Counted from the stretch's first letter, positions 54,313-63,576 are shown. The stretch is 64,000 bases of DNA from JAGVSR01 sp033765145 (GCA_033765145.1 JANRIH010000038.1:1-64000), one strand, 5' to 3'. Made by a program: numbers and translations. The notes: generated by a model not told the origin, from the sequence alone.

Positions 54313-54624
54313 ATGTACGCTGTCATCAAGACAGGCGGCAAGCAGTACCGCGTCGCAAAAGACGACGTCGTCACCATCGAAAAACTCGACGCCGAAGCCG
54401 GCAGCACGGTCGAATTCACCGACGTTCTGATGGTCGGCGAAGGCGAGAGCGTGAAGGTCGGCAAGCCGACGCTCGCCGGCGCCAAGGTCACGGCGGAGTT
54501 GGTCGAGCAGACCCGCGGCCCGAAGGTCATCGCCTTCAAAAAGCGGCGCCGCAAGAATTCGCGCCGCAAACACGGTCATCGGCAGGATCTGACGACCGTC
54601 CGCATCACCGGCATTTCGGGCTGA
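54313..54624 (+). CDS. rplU: 50S ribosomal protein L21
   Basis: A 103-residue protein starting MYAVIKTGGKQYRVAKDDVV, with the KVIAFKKRRRKNSRRKHGHR basic segment that contacts 23S rRNA. Length and gene order (rplU-rpmA-obgE) are standard. It is 52 bp upstream of rpmA. Confidence 0.98.
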   Translation: MYAVIKTGGKQYRVAKDDVVTIEKLDAEAGSTVEFTDVLMVGEGESVKVGKPTLAGAKVTAELVEQTRGPKVIAFKKRRRKNSRRKHGHRQDLTTVRITGISG

Positions 54625-54676
54625 GACTTCACCCGGCGCCGCAACCTGGCAGCCGGACCCAAGCGAGGATCGTTTC

Positions 54677-54949
54677 ATGGCACAAAAGAAAGCGGGCGGC
54701 TCGACGCGCAACGGCCGCGATTCCGAGAGCAAGCGCCTCGGCATCAAGAAGTTCGGCGGCGAAACCGTCATTCCCGGCAACATTCTCTGCCGCCAGCGCG
54801 GCACGAAGTGGCATCCGGGCAGCGGCGTCGGCATGGGCACCGACCACACCATCTTCGCCGTCGAGGAAGGCACCGTCGAGTTCAAGACCAAAGCCAATGG
54901 CCGCGTCTACATCTCGGTCGTTCCGGGCAAGGTCGAGGCGGCCGAGTAA
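54677..54949 (+). CDS. rpmA: 50S ribosomal protein L27
   Basis: A 90-residue protein starting MAQKKAGGSTRNGRDSESK, the conserved N-terminus that reaches toward the peptidyl-transferase centre. KFGGETVIPGNILCRQRGTK and GMGTDHTIFAVEEG are typical L27 blocks. It is followed 28 bp later by a strong terminator. Confidence 0.98.
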   Translation: MAQKKAGGSTRNGRDSESKRLGIKKFGGETVIPGNILCRQRGTKWHPGSGVGMGTDHTIFAVEEGTVEFKTKANGRVYISVVPGKVEAAE

Positions 54950-54977
54950 CGAGCCGCCGCAACTGATCTCGAAAAGG

Positions 54978-55006
54978 GGGAGATGCCGCTGGCATCTCCC
55001 TTTTTT
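54978..55006 (+). terminator. Strong intrinsic terminator after rpmA
   Basis: GGGAGATGCC and GGCATCTCCC form a perfect 10-bp stem with a GCT loop, followed by TTTTTT. An A-run precedes it. It ends the rplU-rpmA transcript. Confidence 0.9.
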
Positions 55007-55058
55007 GTTGGTGCCGAACGGCTTACCCTCATGACAGTCCGACGGCCCGGAACCCCAC

Positions 55059-55577
55059 ATGCGCACGAAACGCCTGATGCTCCGCGAATTAAACGACCTC
55101 GATGTGCGCCGCGTGGCGCTGCTCGCGGGCGATTACGACGTCGCGCGCATGACGGCCCGCATCCCCTATCCCTATACCGAATATGACGCGCGCCACTGGC
55201 TGAGCGGTATCGATCAGGGCGAATTCGTGCGCGCGGTCGACTATCAGGGCGAACTGATCGGTCTCGTCGGCTTCACGAAGAACCCCGACCGGTCCGCGGA
55301 AATCGGCTACTGGATCGGCAAACCCTGGTGGGGGCACGGCTTCGCGACCGAGGCCGCGGGCGCTCTCGTCAACTACTGCTTCCAGTCCGCACGCATTCCG
55401 CGCCTCATCGGCGCGCACTTCATCGACAATCCCGCGTCTGCGCGCGTCATCGAAAAGCTCGGCTTCCGCTGCATCGGGTCGTCATCCGCCTTCTGCCAGG
55501 CCCGTGGCCACGATGTTCAAGCCCTTGTCTACGAGCGGAAGCGGCCGATGACCTCGATGCTCTGGAGGCCGGTATGA
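55059..55577 (+). CDS. GNAT-family N-acetyltransferase
   Basis: A 172-residue RimJ/RimL-type acetyltransferase: MRTKRLMLRELNDLDVRRVA start, EIGYWIGKPWWGHGFATEAA acetyl-CoA-binding region near residue 86, and NPASARVIEKLGFRCIGSS near the C-terminus. Such proteins acetylate amino-terminal or small-molecule amines. It overlaps the obgE start by 4 bp, as is common in this group, so obgE expression is coupled to it. Confidence 0.93.
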   Translation: MRTKRLMLRELNDLDVRRVALLAGDYDVARMTARIPYPYTEYDARHWLSGIDQGEFVRAVDYQGELIGLVGFTKNPDRSAEIGYWIGKPWWGHGFATEAAGALVNYCFQSARIPRLIGAHFIDNPASARVIEKLGFRCIGSSSAFCQARGHDVQALVYERKRPMTSMLWRPV

Positions 55578-56611
55578 AATTTCTCGATCTCGCCAAAGTC
55601 TACGTCAAGGCCGGGGACGGTGGCAACGGATGCATCGGCTTCCGGCGGGAGAAGTATATCGAGTTCGGCGGCCCGGACGGCGGCGACGGCGGCAAGGGCG
55701 GCGACGTCTACGTCGAATGCGTCGAGAACCTCAACACACTGATTGACTATCGCTACCAGCAGCACTTCAAGGCGGGACGCGGGACCAACGGCATGGGACG
55801 CAACCGCGCCGGCGCCAACGGCGGCGACGTCACGATCAAAGTGCCGCCGGGAACGGAAGTGCTGACCGAAGACCAGGAAACTCTGCTCGCGGAACTGATG
55901 ACGCCGGGCGAGCGCATTCGGATCGCCAAGGGCGGCAACGGCGGATTCGGCAACGCGCATTTCAAGACCGCGTCGAACCAGGCGCCACGGCACGCGAACC
56001 CCGGGCTCCCCGGCGACGAATTGACGATCTGGCTGAGACTGAAGTTGATCGCCGACGCGGGGCTCGTCGGTCTGCCGAACGCGGGGAAGTCAACGTTTCT
56101 CGCAGCCGTCTCGGCCGCGAAGCCGAAGATCGCCGATTACCCGTTCACGACACTTCATCCCAATCTCGGCGTCGTCCGAGCGGGGGACAAGGATTTCGTG
56201 CTGGCCGACATTCCGGGTCTCATCGAAGGCGCGCACGAAGGGGCCGGGCTCGGCGACCGCTTCCTCGGCCACGTCGAGCGCTGCCGCGTGCTCCTCCACC
56301 TCGTCGATGCGACGCAAGAGGATGTCGCCGAGGCCTATCGCGTTATCCGGCGTGAACTCAAGGCCTACGGCGGCGAACTTGCGAAGAAGAAGGAGATCGT
56401 CGCGCTCTCGAAGGCCGATGCCGTCGATACGGAAACGCTCGCGCGGCAGTTCGAGGCGCTGAAGAAGGTCGCGCGGAAGCGGCCTCAGGTGCTCTCGGCT
56501 GTGTCGGGAAAGGGTGTCAAAGAGGCGCTCTACGCGCTCACGAAAGAAATCCAGCGCGCCGATGCGTCCGAGGAGGACGAGGACGTCGAGGCCGAGGCGT
56601 GGCAGCCCTGA
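55574..56611 (+). CDS. obgE: Obg-family GTPase
   Basis: A 345-residue ribosome-associated GTPase. The glycine-rich Obg domain (DGGNGCIGFRREKYIEFGGP, DGGDGGKGGDVY) occupies about residues 1-158. The G domain has G1 GLPNAGKSTFL near 166, the switch YPFTTLHPN, G3 DIPGLIEGAHEG near 212 and G4-like LSKADAVD near 280. The acidic tail EEDEDVEAEAW is normal. ATG at 55574 overlaps the GNAT stop. Confidence 0.97.
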   Translation: MKFLDLAKVYVKAGDGGNGCIGFRREKYIEFGGPDGGDGGKGGDVYVECVENLNTLIDYRYQQHFKAGRGTNGMGRNRAGANGGDVTIKVPPGTEVLTEDQETLLAELMTPGERIRIAKGGNGGFGNAHFKTASNQAPRHANPGLPGDELTIWLRLKLIADAGLVGLPNAGKSTFLAAVSAAKPKIADYPFTTLHPNLGVVRAGDKDFVLADIPGLIEGAHEGAGLGDRFLGHVERCRVLLHLVDATQEDVAEAYRVIRRELKAYGGELAKKKEIVALSKADAVDTETLARQFEALKKVARKRPQVLSAVSGKGVKEALYALTKEIQRADASEEDEDVEAEAWQP

Positions 56612-56640
56612 ATTGGTGCGCCCAAGGGGCTGGCCGCACC

Positions 56641-57933
56641 CTACTGCGTCAGCCTCGCGGCCAATAGGCTCGTGAAGAGATCGCTGAACGCGGAGACGAT
56701 CGCCTTGGTATCGCTCGCTTCGACATAGCGCGCGCCGGCGCATTTCTTGAAAACGATCGGGATGTCGTCGGCGCGGGTCGCCGGTCCACCGATCTGGCTC
56801 GGCTGGCCGAGCGTCGCCGCATAGCCCCAGTCGTACATCATCTCGAGGTAGGGCGTGTGTATGATCCCGATCTTGACGTTGTTGTCCTTCAGGTCCTCGC
56901 AGAACCCCATTCCGAAGGGGCGAACCTCGTCGCGCTCGGCGAGGTTCGAGACCCACGTGCGGCCGAGGTCGTGCGCGCCATCGGTCGCGAGGATGACCAG
57001 CTTCATCGGTTTGTCGGCAGCGCTGCCGTCGCCGCCAGCCCCGACTTCGTCGACGAACGGGCCGATGATTTCGTCGAAGCGCGTCGCGCCTTCCGTTTCA
57101 TTCGATGTTGCAGGCGCGGTCGGTAGCTTTGACCGGACCTTTGCGGTGTCATTCGTCAGCGGCGTCACGTTAGTCAGACGAGTGTCGAACGAATGGACCG
57201 CGATGTCGATAAACGACGCGCTCGAACCGATGCTGTCGATCTTGTCCATGAGCGCGAGAATGCCTTGGTTGAGCGCGGTCAGACGCAACGTGATCCCGTT
57301 GCCGACGGCCCAGGCGTAGGCATCCGCATAACCGTCGACAGGCGCACCATCGTGGCAGGCAAATGCACAGCCGAACTTCGCGCGCAACTGGTCCTGCTCG
57401 GCTTGACTGGCGCCGAGCGCCATCGATCCCGACGTGTCGATCAGGAGGTGCAGTTCGATGTAGGGCGGCAGGCTGGCGACCGAACTCGACGTTCCGGCCA
57501 CATCGAACTTGTCCAGTCCGAACAGCGCGCCGAAGCTGTTGTTGACCGCGAAGCTATAGCCGACGGAAACGGAGACGTTGCGTCCCGTGACAGCAAGCTT
57601 CACGTCGGGCTTCGTCGGCATGCTTGCGAACGTGAAGTTTTTTGCGAAGTACGTAGATGCGCTTTCTGCCGCCGCCGTCGTCGCGCTTTTGATCGACCCT
57701 GAAGTAACTTTTGACTTCGTCAGATAGTCACGCGCGACGCCAGCCGCGGCCAACGCGGCCGCGTCGGCGGCATTCTGCGCGTCGATCCTCGCGCGGTAGG
57801 CGTAGGAAAAGTCGATTGCCAGCCCCGCAACGCCCGAGATGACCAGGAGGCAGAGGGCGAAAAGGATCGCGATGCTGCCCCTGTCATCTACAACCGCGCA
57901 GACGAACGTCCGGCGCTCGCAAGTGTCGGACAT
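56641..57933 (-). CDS. TadG-like pilus assembly protein with von Willebrand factor A domain
   Basis: A 430-residue protein. An N-terminal membrane helix (IAILFALCLLVISGVAGLAI) follows the DDRGS motif of TadE/TadG-like proteins, then the DAQNAADAAALAAAG block. A vWA domain starts at LHLLIDTSGSMAL with the MIDAS D-x-S-x-S. It should act in Flp/Tad pilus assembly or cell-surface binding. Start at 57933 is chosen because GGCGGAAG precedes it; an ATG 13 codons upstream is also in frame. Confidence 0.85.
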   Translation of the reverse strand: MSDTCERRTFVCAVVDDRGSIAILFALCLLVISGVAGLAIDFSYAYRARIDAQNAADAAALAAAGVARDYLTKSKVTSGSIKSATTAAAESASTYFAKNFTFASMPTKPDVKLAVTGRNVSVSVGYSFAVNNSFGALFGLDKFDVAGTSSSVASLPPYIELHLLIDTSGSMALGASQAEQDQLRAKFGCAFACHDGAPVDGYADAYAWAVGNGITLRLTALNQGILALMDKIDSIGSSASFIDIAVHSFDTRLTNVTPLTNDTAKVRSKLPTAPATSNETEGATRFDEIIGPFVDEVGAGGDGSAADKPMKLVILATDGAHDLGRTWVSNLAERDEVRPFGMGFCEDLKDNNVKIGIIHTPYLEMMYDWGYAATLGQPSQIGGPATRADDIPIVFKKCAGARYVEASDTKAIVSAFSDLFTSLLAARLTQ

Positions 57934-58129
57934 TCTTCCGCCCTCGGTGATTTCATGCTTCGATGGGAACAATATCCATCGACATCCAATAATTCGTCGA
58001 CAAGATTGATTACGATTGCATCGCTCCTCGTTTCATCCTGGCACACGTCATGACCTTGCGCATTGACACTGGCATCGTCACGCGGCAACCCTCGACCCCC
58101 ATCGAAGCATTGTCCTGGAGTACACATCC

Positions 58130-58564
58130 ATGCACGTCACGATCGAAGATGCGGCCGCCATCATCCAGGCCGCGAAGAAGCACGCCCAGAAGATCAAGAC
58201 AAAGATGTGCATCGCGGTCGTCGACTCGGGCGCAAACCTCAAGGCTTTCCATCGCATGGACGACGCCTGGGTCGGCTCGATCGACATTGCGATGAAGAAG
58301 GCGAAGACGGCGGTGTTCTTTGGGATGCCGACGGGCGAGATCGGCAAGCTTTCGCAACCCGGCGGTCCGCTCTGGGGCATCGAGCATTCGAACGACGGAC
58401 TCATCACGTTTCCGGGTGGCTTCCCCATCGTCGACAAGGACGGAGTGATGATCGGCGCGATCGGCGTTTCGGGTTCGACGGTCGAGAACGATCACGCTGT
58501 TGCCGTTGCGGGGGCCAAAGCGGTCGGCACGGCGGACCTGCCGGCGCATCCCTGGCGGACGTGA
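58130..58564 (+). CDS. GlcG/HbpS-family heme-binding-like protein
   Basis: A 144-residue cytoplasmic protein with the GlcG/DUF336 layout: MHVTIEDAAAIIQAAKKHA, IAVVDSGANLKAFHRMDDAW and GGFPIVDKDGVMIGAIGVSG. Members bind heme or cobalamin-like ligands or stand next to glycolate genes; no such genes are nearby. The start at 58130 lies 7 nt after a weak ribosome-binding site. Confidence 0.9.
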   Translation: MHVTIEDAAAIIQAAKKHAQKIKTKMCIAVVDSGANLKAFHRMDDAWVGSIDIAMKKAKTAVFFGMPTGEIGKLSQPGGPLWGIEHSNDGLITFPGGFPIVDKDGVMIGAIGVSGSTVENDHAVAVAGAKAVGTADLPAHPWRT

Positions 58565-58657
58565 CAATGCATGTGTGCCGGCCGTGACAGCGGGCGCCTA
58601 GTTGTTGGTTCAGGTCATGCCGGACCTCAATGGACCAACAACAGAAGGAGTCCAACT

Positions 58658-58984
58658 GTGAGCCTTACAAAGTCGATCCTGATGGCCGTGCTCGCTCTGC
58701 TCACGGCTGCCGTCGTCATCGCGGGGTACATCGCCGTGCCGGCCAACGCCGGAACCCCGCAACGTCATGCCGCAAGCGAGATCGCGCAGTCGCGCATCAA
58801 CGGTCACACGATCGAACTCGTGCAGAATTTCGTCACTCCCGGCAAGGGTGCGCGGAAGAAGTGCAACGGGCAGACGACGAGCGAATGCTGCGCTGGCATT
58901 TCCTACTGCGGGTGCTTTTATATGCCGGGCTCGGACAACAATCATCCGACGTCGTGCCATTCCAGCCCGCCGTCTGGCAACTAA
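58658..58984 (+). CDS. Secreted cysteine-rich small protein
   Basis: A 108-residue protein. GTG 58658 has AGAAGGAG about 8 nt upstream. Residues 1-32 form a signal peptide (LMAVLALLTAAVVIAGYIAV, AxA site near PANA). The mature part has six or seven cysteines near the C-terminus (KKCNGQTTSECCAGISYCGC and PTSCHSS), suggesting a disulfide-linked or metal-binding knot. No family recognised. The next gene is convergent hslU. Confidence 0.72.
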   Translation: MSLTKSILMAVLALLTAAVVIAGYIAVPANAGTPQRHAASEIAQSRINGHTIELVQNFVTPGKGARKKCNGQTTSECCAGISYCGCFYMPGSDNNHPTSCHSSPPSGN

Positions 58985-59022
58985 GAAAGCGGTCGGCCAA
59001 ACCATAATCACACGAGGCGAAG

Positions 59023-59043
59023 GCGGGCATCGTCGATGCCCGC
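59023..59043. terminator. Hairpin between convergent genes
   Basis: GCGGGCATC-GTC-GATGCCCGC, a 9-bp perfect stem with 3-nt loop between the cysteine-rich gene and hslU. It may end both transcripts; only short T or A tracts flank it. Confidence 0.5.
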
Positions 59044-59079
59044 TCTTCATGATCGGCACGCCAGGCTTGCTATCGCGCG

Positions 59080-60393
59080 TCAGAGAATGAACTTCGAGAG
59101 GTCCACGTTTTTCGCGAGGGCCGAGATACGCGCGTTGACGTAGGCGGAATCGATCGCGATCGTCTCGCCGCCCTTGTCCGAGGCGTCGAAAGAGATTTCG
59201 TCGAGAACACGCTCCATGACGGTCTGCAGGCGGCGCGCGCCGATGTTCTCGACCGTCGAGTTGACCTGTACCGCGGCGTCGGCCAGCGCATCGATGGCGT
59301 CGGCTGAAAAGGAAATCGTGACGCCTTCCGTCGCCATCAGCGCCACATACTGCTTGATGAGGCTCGCTTCGGGCTCGGTCAGGATGCGACGGAAGTCTTC
59401 CCGCGTCAGCGCCTTCAGTTCGACCCGGATCGGCAGACGGCCCTGCAGCTCGGGCAGGAGATCCGACGGCTTCGCGACATGGAACGCGCCCGAGGCGATG
59501 AACAGGATGTGATCCGTCTTCACTGGTCCGTATTTCGTCGAAACGGTTGTTCCTTCGATAAGCGGCAGGAGATCGCGCTGCACACCTTCGCGGCTGACGT
59601 CGGCGCCGGCGCGTCCGGTGTCCCCGCGCGAGCAGATCTTGTCGATCTCGTCGAGGAACACGATGCCGTTGGCCTCGACAGCGCGGATCGCGTCGGCGGC
59701 GAGCGTATCGCTGTCGATGAGTTTGTCGCTCTCCTCGGCCATCAGTACTTCATAGCTGTCCTTGACGGTCATCCGCCGCGACTTCATCCGTCCGCCCATG
59801 GCCTTCTGGAGCATCTCGCCGAGATTGATCATGCCACCCTGGCCACCGCCGCCGCCCGGCAGTTCGAACATGGGAAGTCCCGGCGGACTTTCCGCGACCA
59901 TGACCTCGATTTCGCTGTCATTCAAATCGCCCGAGCGCAACTTGCGGCGGAAGCTGTCGCGCGTCGCGGGCGATGCCGTCGGGCCGACGAGGGCGTCGAG
60001 CACGCGCTCCTCCGCGTTCTTCTCGGCTTTTGCCGCGACTTCCTTGCGCTTGGCGTCCTTGACGAGACCAAGGCCCACTTCGACGAGGTCGCGCACGATG
60101 CTGTCGACGTCGCGGCCGACGTAGCCAACCTCGGTGAATTTCGTGGCCTCTATCTTGATGAAGGGCGCGCCCGCAAGGCGCGCGAGGCGGCGCGAAATCT
60201 CCGTCTTTCCGACGCCGGTCGGACCGATCATCAGGATGTTCTTCGGCAGGACCTCGTCCTTCAGCTCGGCGGGAAGCTGTTGACGGCGCCAGCGGTTGCG
60301 GAGCGCGATCGCGACGGCGCGCTTCGCATCGTGCTGGCCGACGATAAAGCGGTCGAGTTCGGACACGATCTCGCGCGGAGAGAAGTTGGTCAT
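59080..60393 (-). CDS. hslU: HslU, ATPase subunit of HslUV protease
   Basis: A 437-residue AAA+ unfoldase: start FSPREIVSELDRFIVGQHDA, Walker A MIGPTGVGKTEISRRLA near residue 55, Walker B VFLDEIDKIC near 247, C-terminal GARRLQTVMERVLDEISFDA and ending DLSKFIL, which docks into HslV. An intermediate domain lies between about 110 and 230. It follows hslV by 79 bp. Confidence 0.98.
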   Translation of the reverse strand: MTNFSPREIVSELDRFIVGQHDAKRAVAIALRNRWRRQQLPAELKDEVLPKNILMIGPTGVGKTEISRRLARLAGAPFIKIEATKFTEVGYVGRDVDSIVRDLVEVGLGLVKDAKRKEVAAKAEKNAEERVLDALVGPTASPATRDSFRRKLRSGDLNDSEIEVMVAESPPGLPMFELPGGGGGQGGMINLGEMLQKAMGGRMKSRRMTVKDSYEVLMAEESDKLIDSDTLAADAIRAVEANGIVFLDEIDKICSRGDTGRAGADVSREGVQRDLLPLIEGTTVSTKYGPVKTDHILFIASGAFHVAKPSDLLPELQGRLPIRVELKALTREDFRRILTEPEASLIKQYVALMATEGVTISFSADAIDALADAAVQVNSTVENIGARRLQTVMERVLDEISFDASDKGGETIAIDSAYVNARISALAKNVDLSKFIL

Positions 60394-60472
60394 TGTCGCT
60401 TATACCTCTGCGGCGCGATGCGCCGTCCATCGGGCCGTGATCGGTGCGGGCACCGTGTGCGCGGCACAAGCA

Positions 60473-61036
60473 TCACGTGGCGATACTTTCGACCACGAGA
60501 TTGTCGTTCGTGTAGACGCAGATGTCGGCCGCGACCGCCATGGCGCGCCGCGCGATCTCCTCGGCGGTCATGGGCTGATCGATGAGCGCTCTCGCCGCGG
60601 CCAGCGCAAACATGCCGCCCGAGCCGATGCCCATCACGTGGTTCTCGGGCTCCAGGACATCGCCTGTTCCGGTCAGCACCAGAGACGTGTCGCGATTGGC
60701 GACAATCATCATCGCTTCGAGGCGGCGGAGATAGCGGTCGGTGCGCCAATCCTTGGCCAACTCGACGGCCGCGCGCATCAACTGGTCGGGGTACATTTCG
60801 AGCTTCGCCTCGAGCCGTTCGAACAGCGTGAACGCATCGGCCGTGGCGCCGGCGAATCCGCCGATCACATCTCCGCGCCCGAGACGCCGTACCTTGCGCG
60901 CGTTGGCCTTGATCACGGTCTGGCCGAGGCTCACCTGACCGTCGCCGGCGATGACGACCTGACCGCCCTTGCGGACCGTCAAAATGGTTGTGCCGTGCCA
61001 AGTTGGGACAGATTCCGCGCCGTTCGTCTGGTTCAT
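60473..61036 (-). CDS. hslV: HslV, protease subunit of HslUV
   Basis: A 187-residue proteasome-type peptidase. The active-site threonine pair is in WHGTTILTVRKGG near residue 15, so ~14 residues are cleaved off. GRGDVIGGFAGATADAFTLF and MIVANRDTSLVLTG are typical. With HslU it degrades misfolded proteins in the cytoplasm. Divergent from hisB by 167 bp. Confidence 0.98.
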   Translation of the reverse strand: MNQTNGAESVPTWHGTTILTVRKGGQVVIAGDGQVSLGQTVIKANARKVRRLGRGDVIGGFAGATADAFTLFERLEAKLEMYPDQLMRAAVELAKDWRTDRYLRRLEAMMIVANRDTSLVLTGTGDVLEPENHVMGIGSGGMFALAAARALIDQPMTAEEIARRAMAVAADICVYTNDNLVVESIAT

Positions 61037-61203
61037 CTTGCCTCACATCTCACGGTCGTGATCTAGGTCCTGCGGCCGGCCAAATCAAGAACTGAAGCCC
61101 TCGGCCTTTCGACCCTGGAATGGCGCGAATTTAGCTGTTAGAGCTTCGCAAGGTCGTGCAGCATCAGCAGCATCGAACGGTTCGATGGTCCCAAGGGGAA
61201 CAC

Positions 61204-61800
61204 GTGAAGCGGCAAGCAACCATAACGCGGAAGACGAAAGAGACCGACATTGCCGTGTCGATCGATCTCGACGGCTCGGGCACCTACGACATCAAGACGG
61301 GCGTCGGTTTCCTCGACCACATGCTCGAACAGCTCGCGCGGCATTCCCTCATCGACATCAAGGTTCTGGCCAAGGGCGATCTCCATATCGACTTCCACCA
61401 CACGGTCGAAGACACGGGCATCGCGCTCGGGCAGGCGTTTCAGAAGGCTCTCGGCGACAAGGTCGGCATCGCGCGCTATGCCGACGTGCACCTCGCGATG
61501 GACGAAGCGCTGACGCGCGTCGCGGTCGACGTCTCGGGACGGCCTTACCTCGTCTGGCAGGTCAATTTCTCGCGCGACAAGCTCGGCGAGATGGATACCG
61601 AGCTTTTTCGCGAATGGTTCCAGGCCTTTGCACAAAATGGCGGCATTACCCTCCATGTGGCCAATCTCTACGGCGAAAATAATCACCACATCGCCGAGAC
61701 GTGCTTCAAGGGTTTGGCCCGGGCCTTGCGGAAAGCGATTGAGAATGATCCACGGCAAGCGGGGCGCGTGCCGTCGACAAAGGGAACGTTGAGCGTATGA
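61204..61800 (+). CDS. hisB: Imidazoleglycerol-phosphate dehydratase
   Basis: A 198-residue enzyme of histidine biosynthesis. Motifs: GVGFLDHMLEQLARHSLIDI, HIDFHHTVEDTGIALG, the second metal-binding set NNHHIAETCFKGLARALR. GTG 61204 is taken as start, with AAGGGGAA about 5 nt upstream; an ATG 16 codons earlier is in frame but lacks family-like sequence. It overlaps the next gene by 4 bp. Confidence 0.97.
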   Translation: MKRQATITRKTKETDIAVSIDLDGSGTYDIKTGVGFLDHMLEQLARHSLIDIKVLAKGDLHIDFHHTVEDTGIALGQAFQKALGDKVGIARYADVHLAMDEALTRVAVDVSGRPYLVWQVNFSRDKLGEMDTELFREWFQAFAQNGGITLHVANLYGENNHHIAETCFKGLARALRKAIENDPRQAGRVPSTKGTLSV

Positions 61801-62315
61801 TCGGGCTTCTCTACCGCTTGAAGGACAATCGCGACGTGGACGTCTTCACCGTTCATGAGAGGCCCGACCCCGCGACGGACCGCATCCAGCGCGCGACGGA
61901 CCTCGTGCTGATCCGGGACGGGTTCTCCTGGCTCGCGGCCCTTCTGCCGCCGGTCTACTTCCTGACGCGCGGCCGCTGGGTTGCACTCGCCATCTACCTT
62001 GCCGCCATTTCCGCGCTCGCGGGGCTGATGATCCTCGCCGGCACGCATGCGGATTGGGTGACGGTGATCGTCATGGCGTTCAATGCCATCGTCGGGTTCG
62101 AGGCCGCCAACATCGAGCGTGCGACGCTCGCCTTGAAGGGCTGGAAAGAGATCGGAACGGTCACCGGCAAGAACAGGGCGGAATGCGAGCGGCGGTTCTT
62201 CGAGCGCTGGATGAGCGCCACGGACGATGGCGCCGTCGCGACGACGTCGGCGGACGGCGGCGCTGAACCGCACATCCATTCGCTCTGGCGCGGTTTCGCC
62301 GGGCTCGGGGCCTGA
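61797..62315 (+). CDS. DUF2628 membrane protein
   Basis: A 172-residue protein with two or three membrane helices at about residues 42-60 (FSWLAALLPPVYFLTRG) and 62-105 (ALAIYLAAISALAGLMILAG and VIVMAFNAIVGFEA). The family occurs between hisB and hisH in Hyphomicrobiales and its function is unknown. It overlaps hisB by 4 bp and precedes hisH by 7 bp. Confidence 0.93.
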   Translation: MIGLLYRLKDNRDVDVFTVHERPDPATDRIQRATDLVLIRDGFSWLAALLPPVYFLTRGRWVALAIYLAAISALAGLMILAGTHADWVTVIVMAFNAIVGFEAANIERATLALKGWKEIGTVTGKNRAECERRFFERWMSATDDGAVATTSADGGAEPHIHSLWRGFAGLGA

Positions 62316-62322
62316 CGCGCCC

Positions 62323-62979
62323 GTGCCCACCGTCGCGATCATCGACTACGGTTCCGGCAATCTGCATTCGGCCGCCAAAGCGTTCGAACGTGCGAGCCGT
62401 GAAAGCCATGCAGGGCTCGACATCGTCGTCACATCCGACCCCGATGCCGTCCGGCGGGCGGATCGTGTCGTCCTTCCGGGCGTCGGCGCGTTCGCCGACT
62501 GCAAGCGGGGGCTCGCGGCCGTGCCCGGAATGATCGAAACGCTCGAGGATGTGGTGCACCGCGGCGGGCGTCCGTTTCTCGGCATCTGCGTCGGGATGCA
62601 GCTACTCGCGACGCGCGGTCTCGAACATGGGCGGACGGACGGCCTCGGCTGGATCGACGGCGAGGTGCGCGCGATCGAACCCAAGGACCCGGCGCTCAAG
62701 ATTCCGCATATGGGTTGGAACACGCTCGTTGACGACAGCGACGGGCACGCTCTGCTCGACGGCATTCCGACAGGCCCCAACGGCCTGCACGCCTATTTCG
62801 TACACTCCTACCATCTCGTCGCGGCCGACCGCCGCGTGGTCGTCGCCGAGACGGACTACGGAGGGCCAGTTACGGCAATCGTCGCGGACGGGAATATTGC
62901 GGGTACGCAGTTCCATCCGGAAAAGAGCCAGACGCTCGGGCTGAAGCTCATCGCGAACTTCCTGGCGTGGCGTCCGTGA
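62323..62979 (+). CDS. hisH: Imidazole glycerol phosphate synthase, glutaminase subunit
   Basis: A 218-residue class I glutamine amidotransferase. VAIIDYGSGNLHSAAKAFER start, nucleophile Cys near 89 in LGICVGMQLLATRG, and the His-Glu pair GTQFHPEKSQTLGLKLI near 196. GTG 62323 is the start; ATG readings upstream belong to the DUF2628 frame. The hisA and hisF genes, often next, are not here: a convergent gene follows immediately. Confidence 0.97.
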   Translation: MPTVAIIDYGSGNLHSAAKAFERASRESHAGLDIVVTSDPDAVRRADRVVLPGVGAFADCKRGLAAVPGMIETLEDVVHRGGRPFLGICVGMQLLATRGLEHGRTDGLGWIDGEVRAIEPKDPALKIPHMGWNTLVDDSDGHALLDGIPTGPNGLHAYFVHSYHLVAADRRVVVAETDYGGPVTAIVADGNIAGTQFHPEKSQTLGLKLIANFLAWRP

Positions 62980-63576
62980 TCAGTGCTTGCGGCTGCGGAG
63001 CTGCTCGACGAGCGTGTCGGCCGCGCGCACGGCGGGGACTGAATAGAGTTCCTCCGCCTCAGTAACGGTATCGCCGTCCGAATCCCTGTTGTAGCCCGTG
63101 ATGATGCGCAGCGTGCCGGTCCCGTTGCGGCCGTCGCGACGTTCAGTTCTGACGATGCCTTCGGGAGGGATCGAAGACACCTTGGCGCCCGGGCCCGTGA
63201 CGATGGTCACGATGCGCTTGTCGGTGATCGCATAGACGGTGCGCCGTCCGCGCCACAGGACCCAGAACGGCATCAGCAGCATTGCGAGACCGGCGAGCAC
63301 GAAGCCACCTGAGAAAATCACGGCGGCCGCCATCGCGGCGTATTCATAGGTGGCGATTTCGCGCGCCGGCGGCTTGCCCGACGTGATCGCCAGGATCAGC
63401 GCACCGAAAACGGTGAACGTGATGGCGCACCACGGCAAAGCAAATAGGTAGGTTCCGAAGGCGGCCCGGAAGGCCTTCCAGGCGTCGGGCCTGGCGGCCC
63501 ATTTGACGAGTTCGCCCCGTGTCTCGGCCTTGACGGCGGCGGTGAGGTCGGCGGGAAGGCCCTGCATCCAACTCAT
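62980..63576 (-). CDS. PH-domain-like membrane protein
   Basis: A 198-residue protein with two membrane helices (FALPWCAITFTVFGALILAI near residues 50-70 and MAAAVIFSGGFVLAGLAMLL near 85-110) and a C-terminal bacterial PH-type domain (RTVYAITDKRIVTIVTG; GTGTLRIITGY). Its stop abuts the hisH stop (TGA/TCA). The start at 63576 is preferred over one 18 codons upstream. Function unknown. Confidence 0.8.
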   Translation of the reverse strand: MSWMQGLPADLTAAVKAETRGELVKWAARPDAWKAFRAAFGTYLFALPWCAITFTVFGALILAITSGKPPAREIATYEYAAMAAAVIFSGGFVLAGLAMLLMPFWVLWRGRRTVYAITDKRIVTIVTGPGAKVSSIPPEGIVRTERRDGRNGTGTLRIITGYNRDSDGDTVTEAEELYSVPAVRAADTLVEQLRSRKH

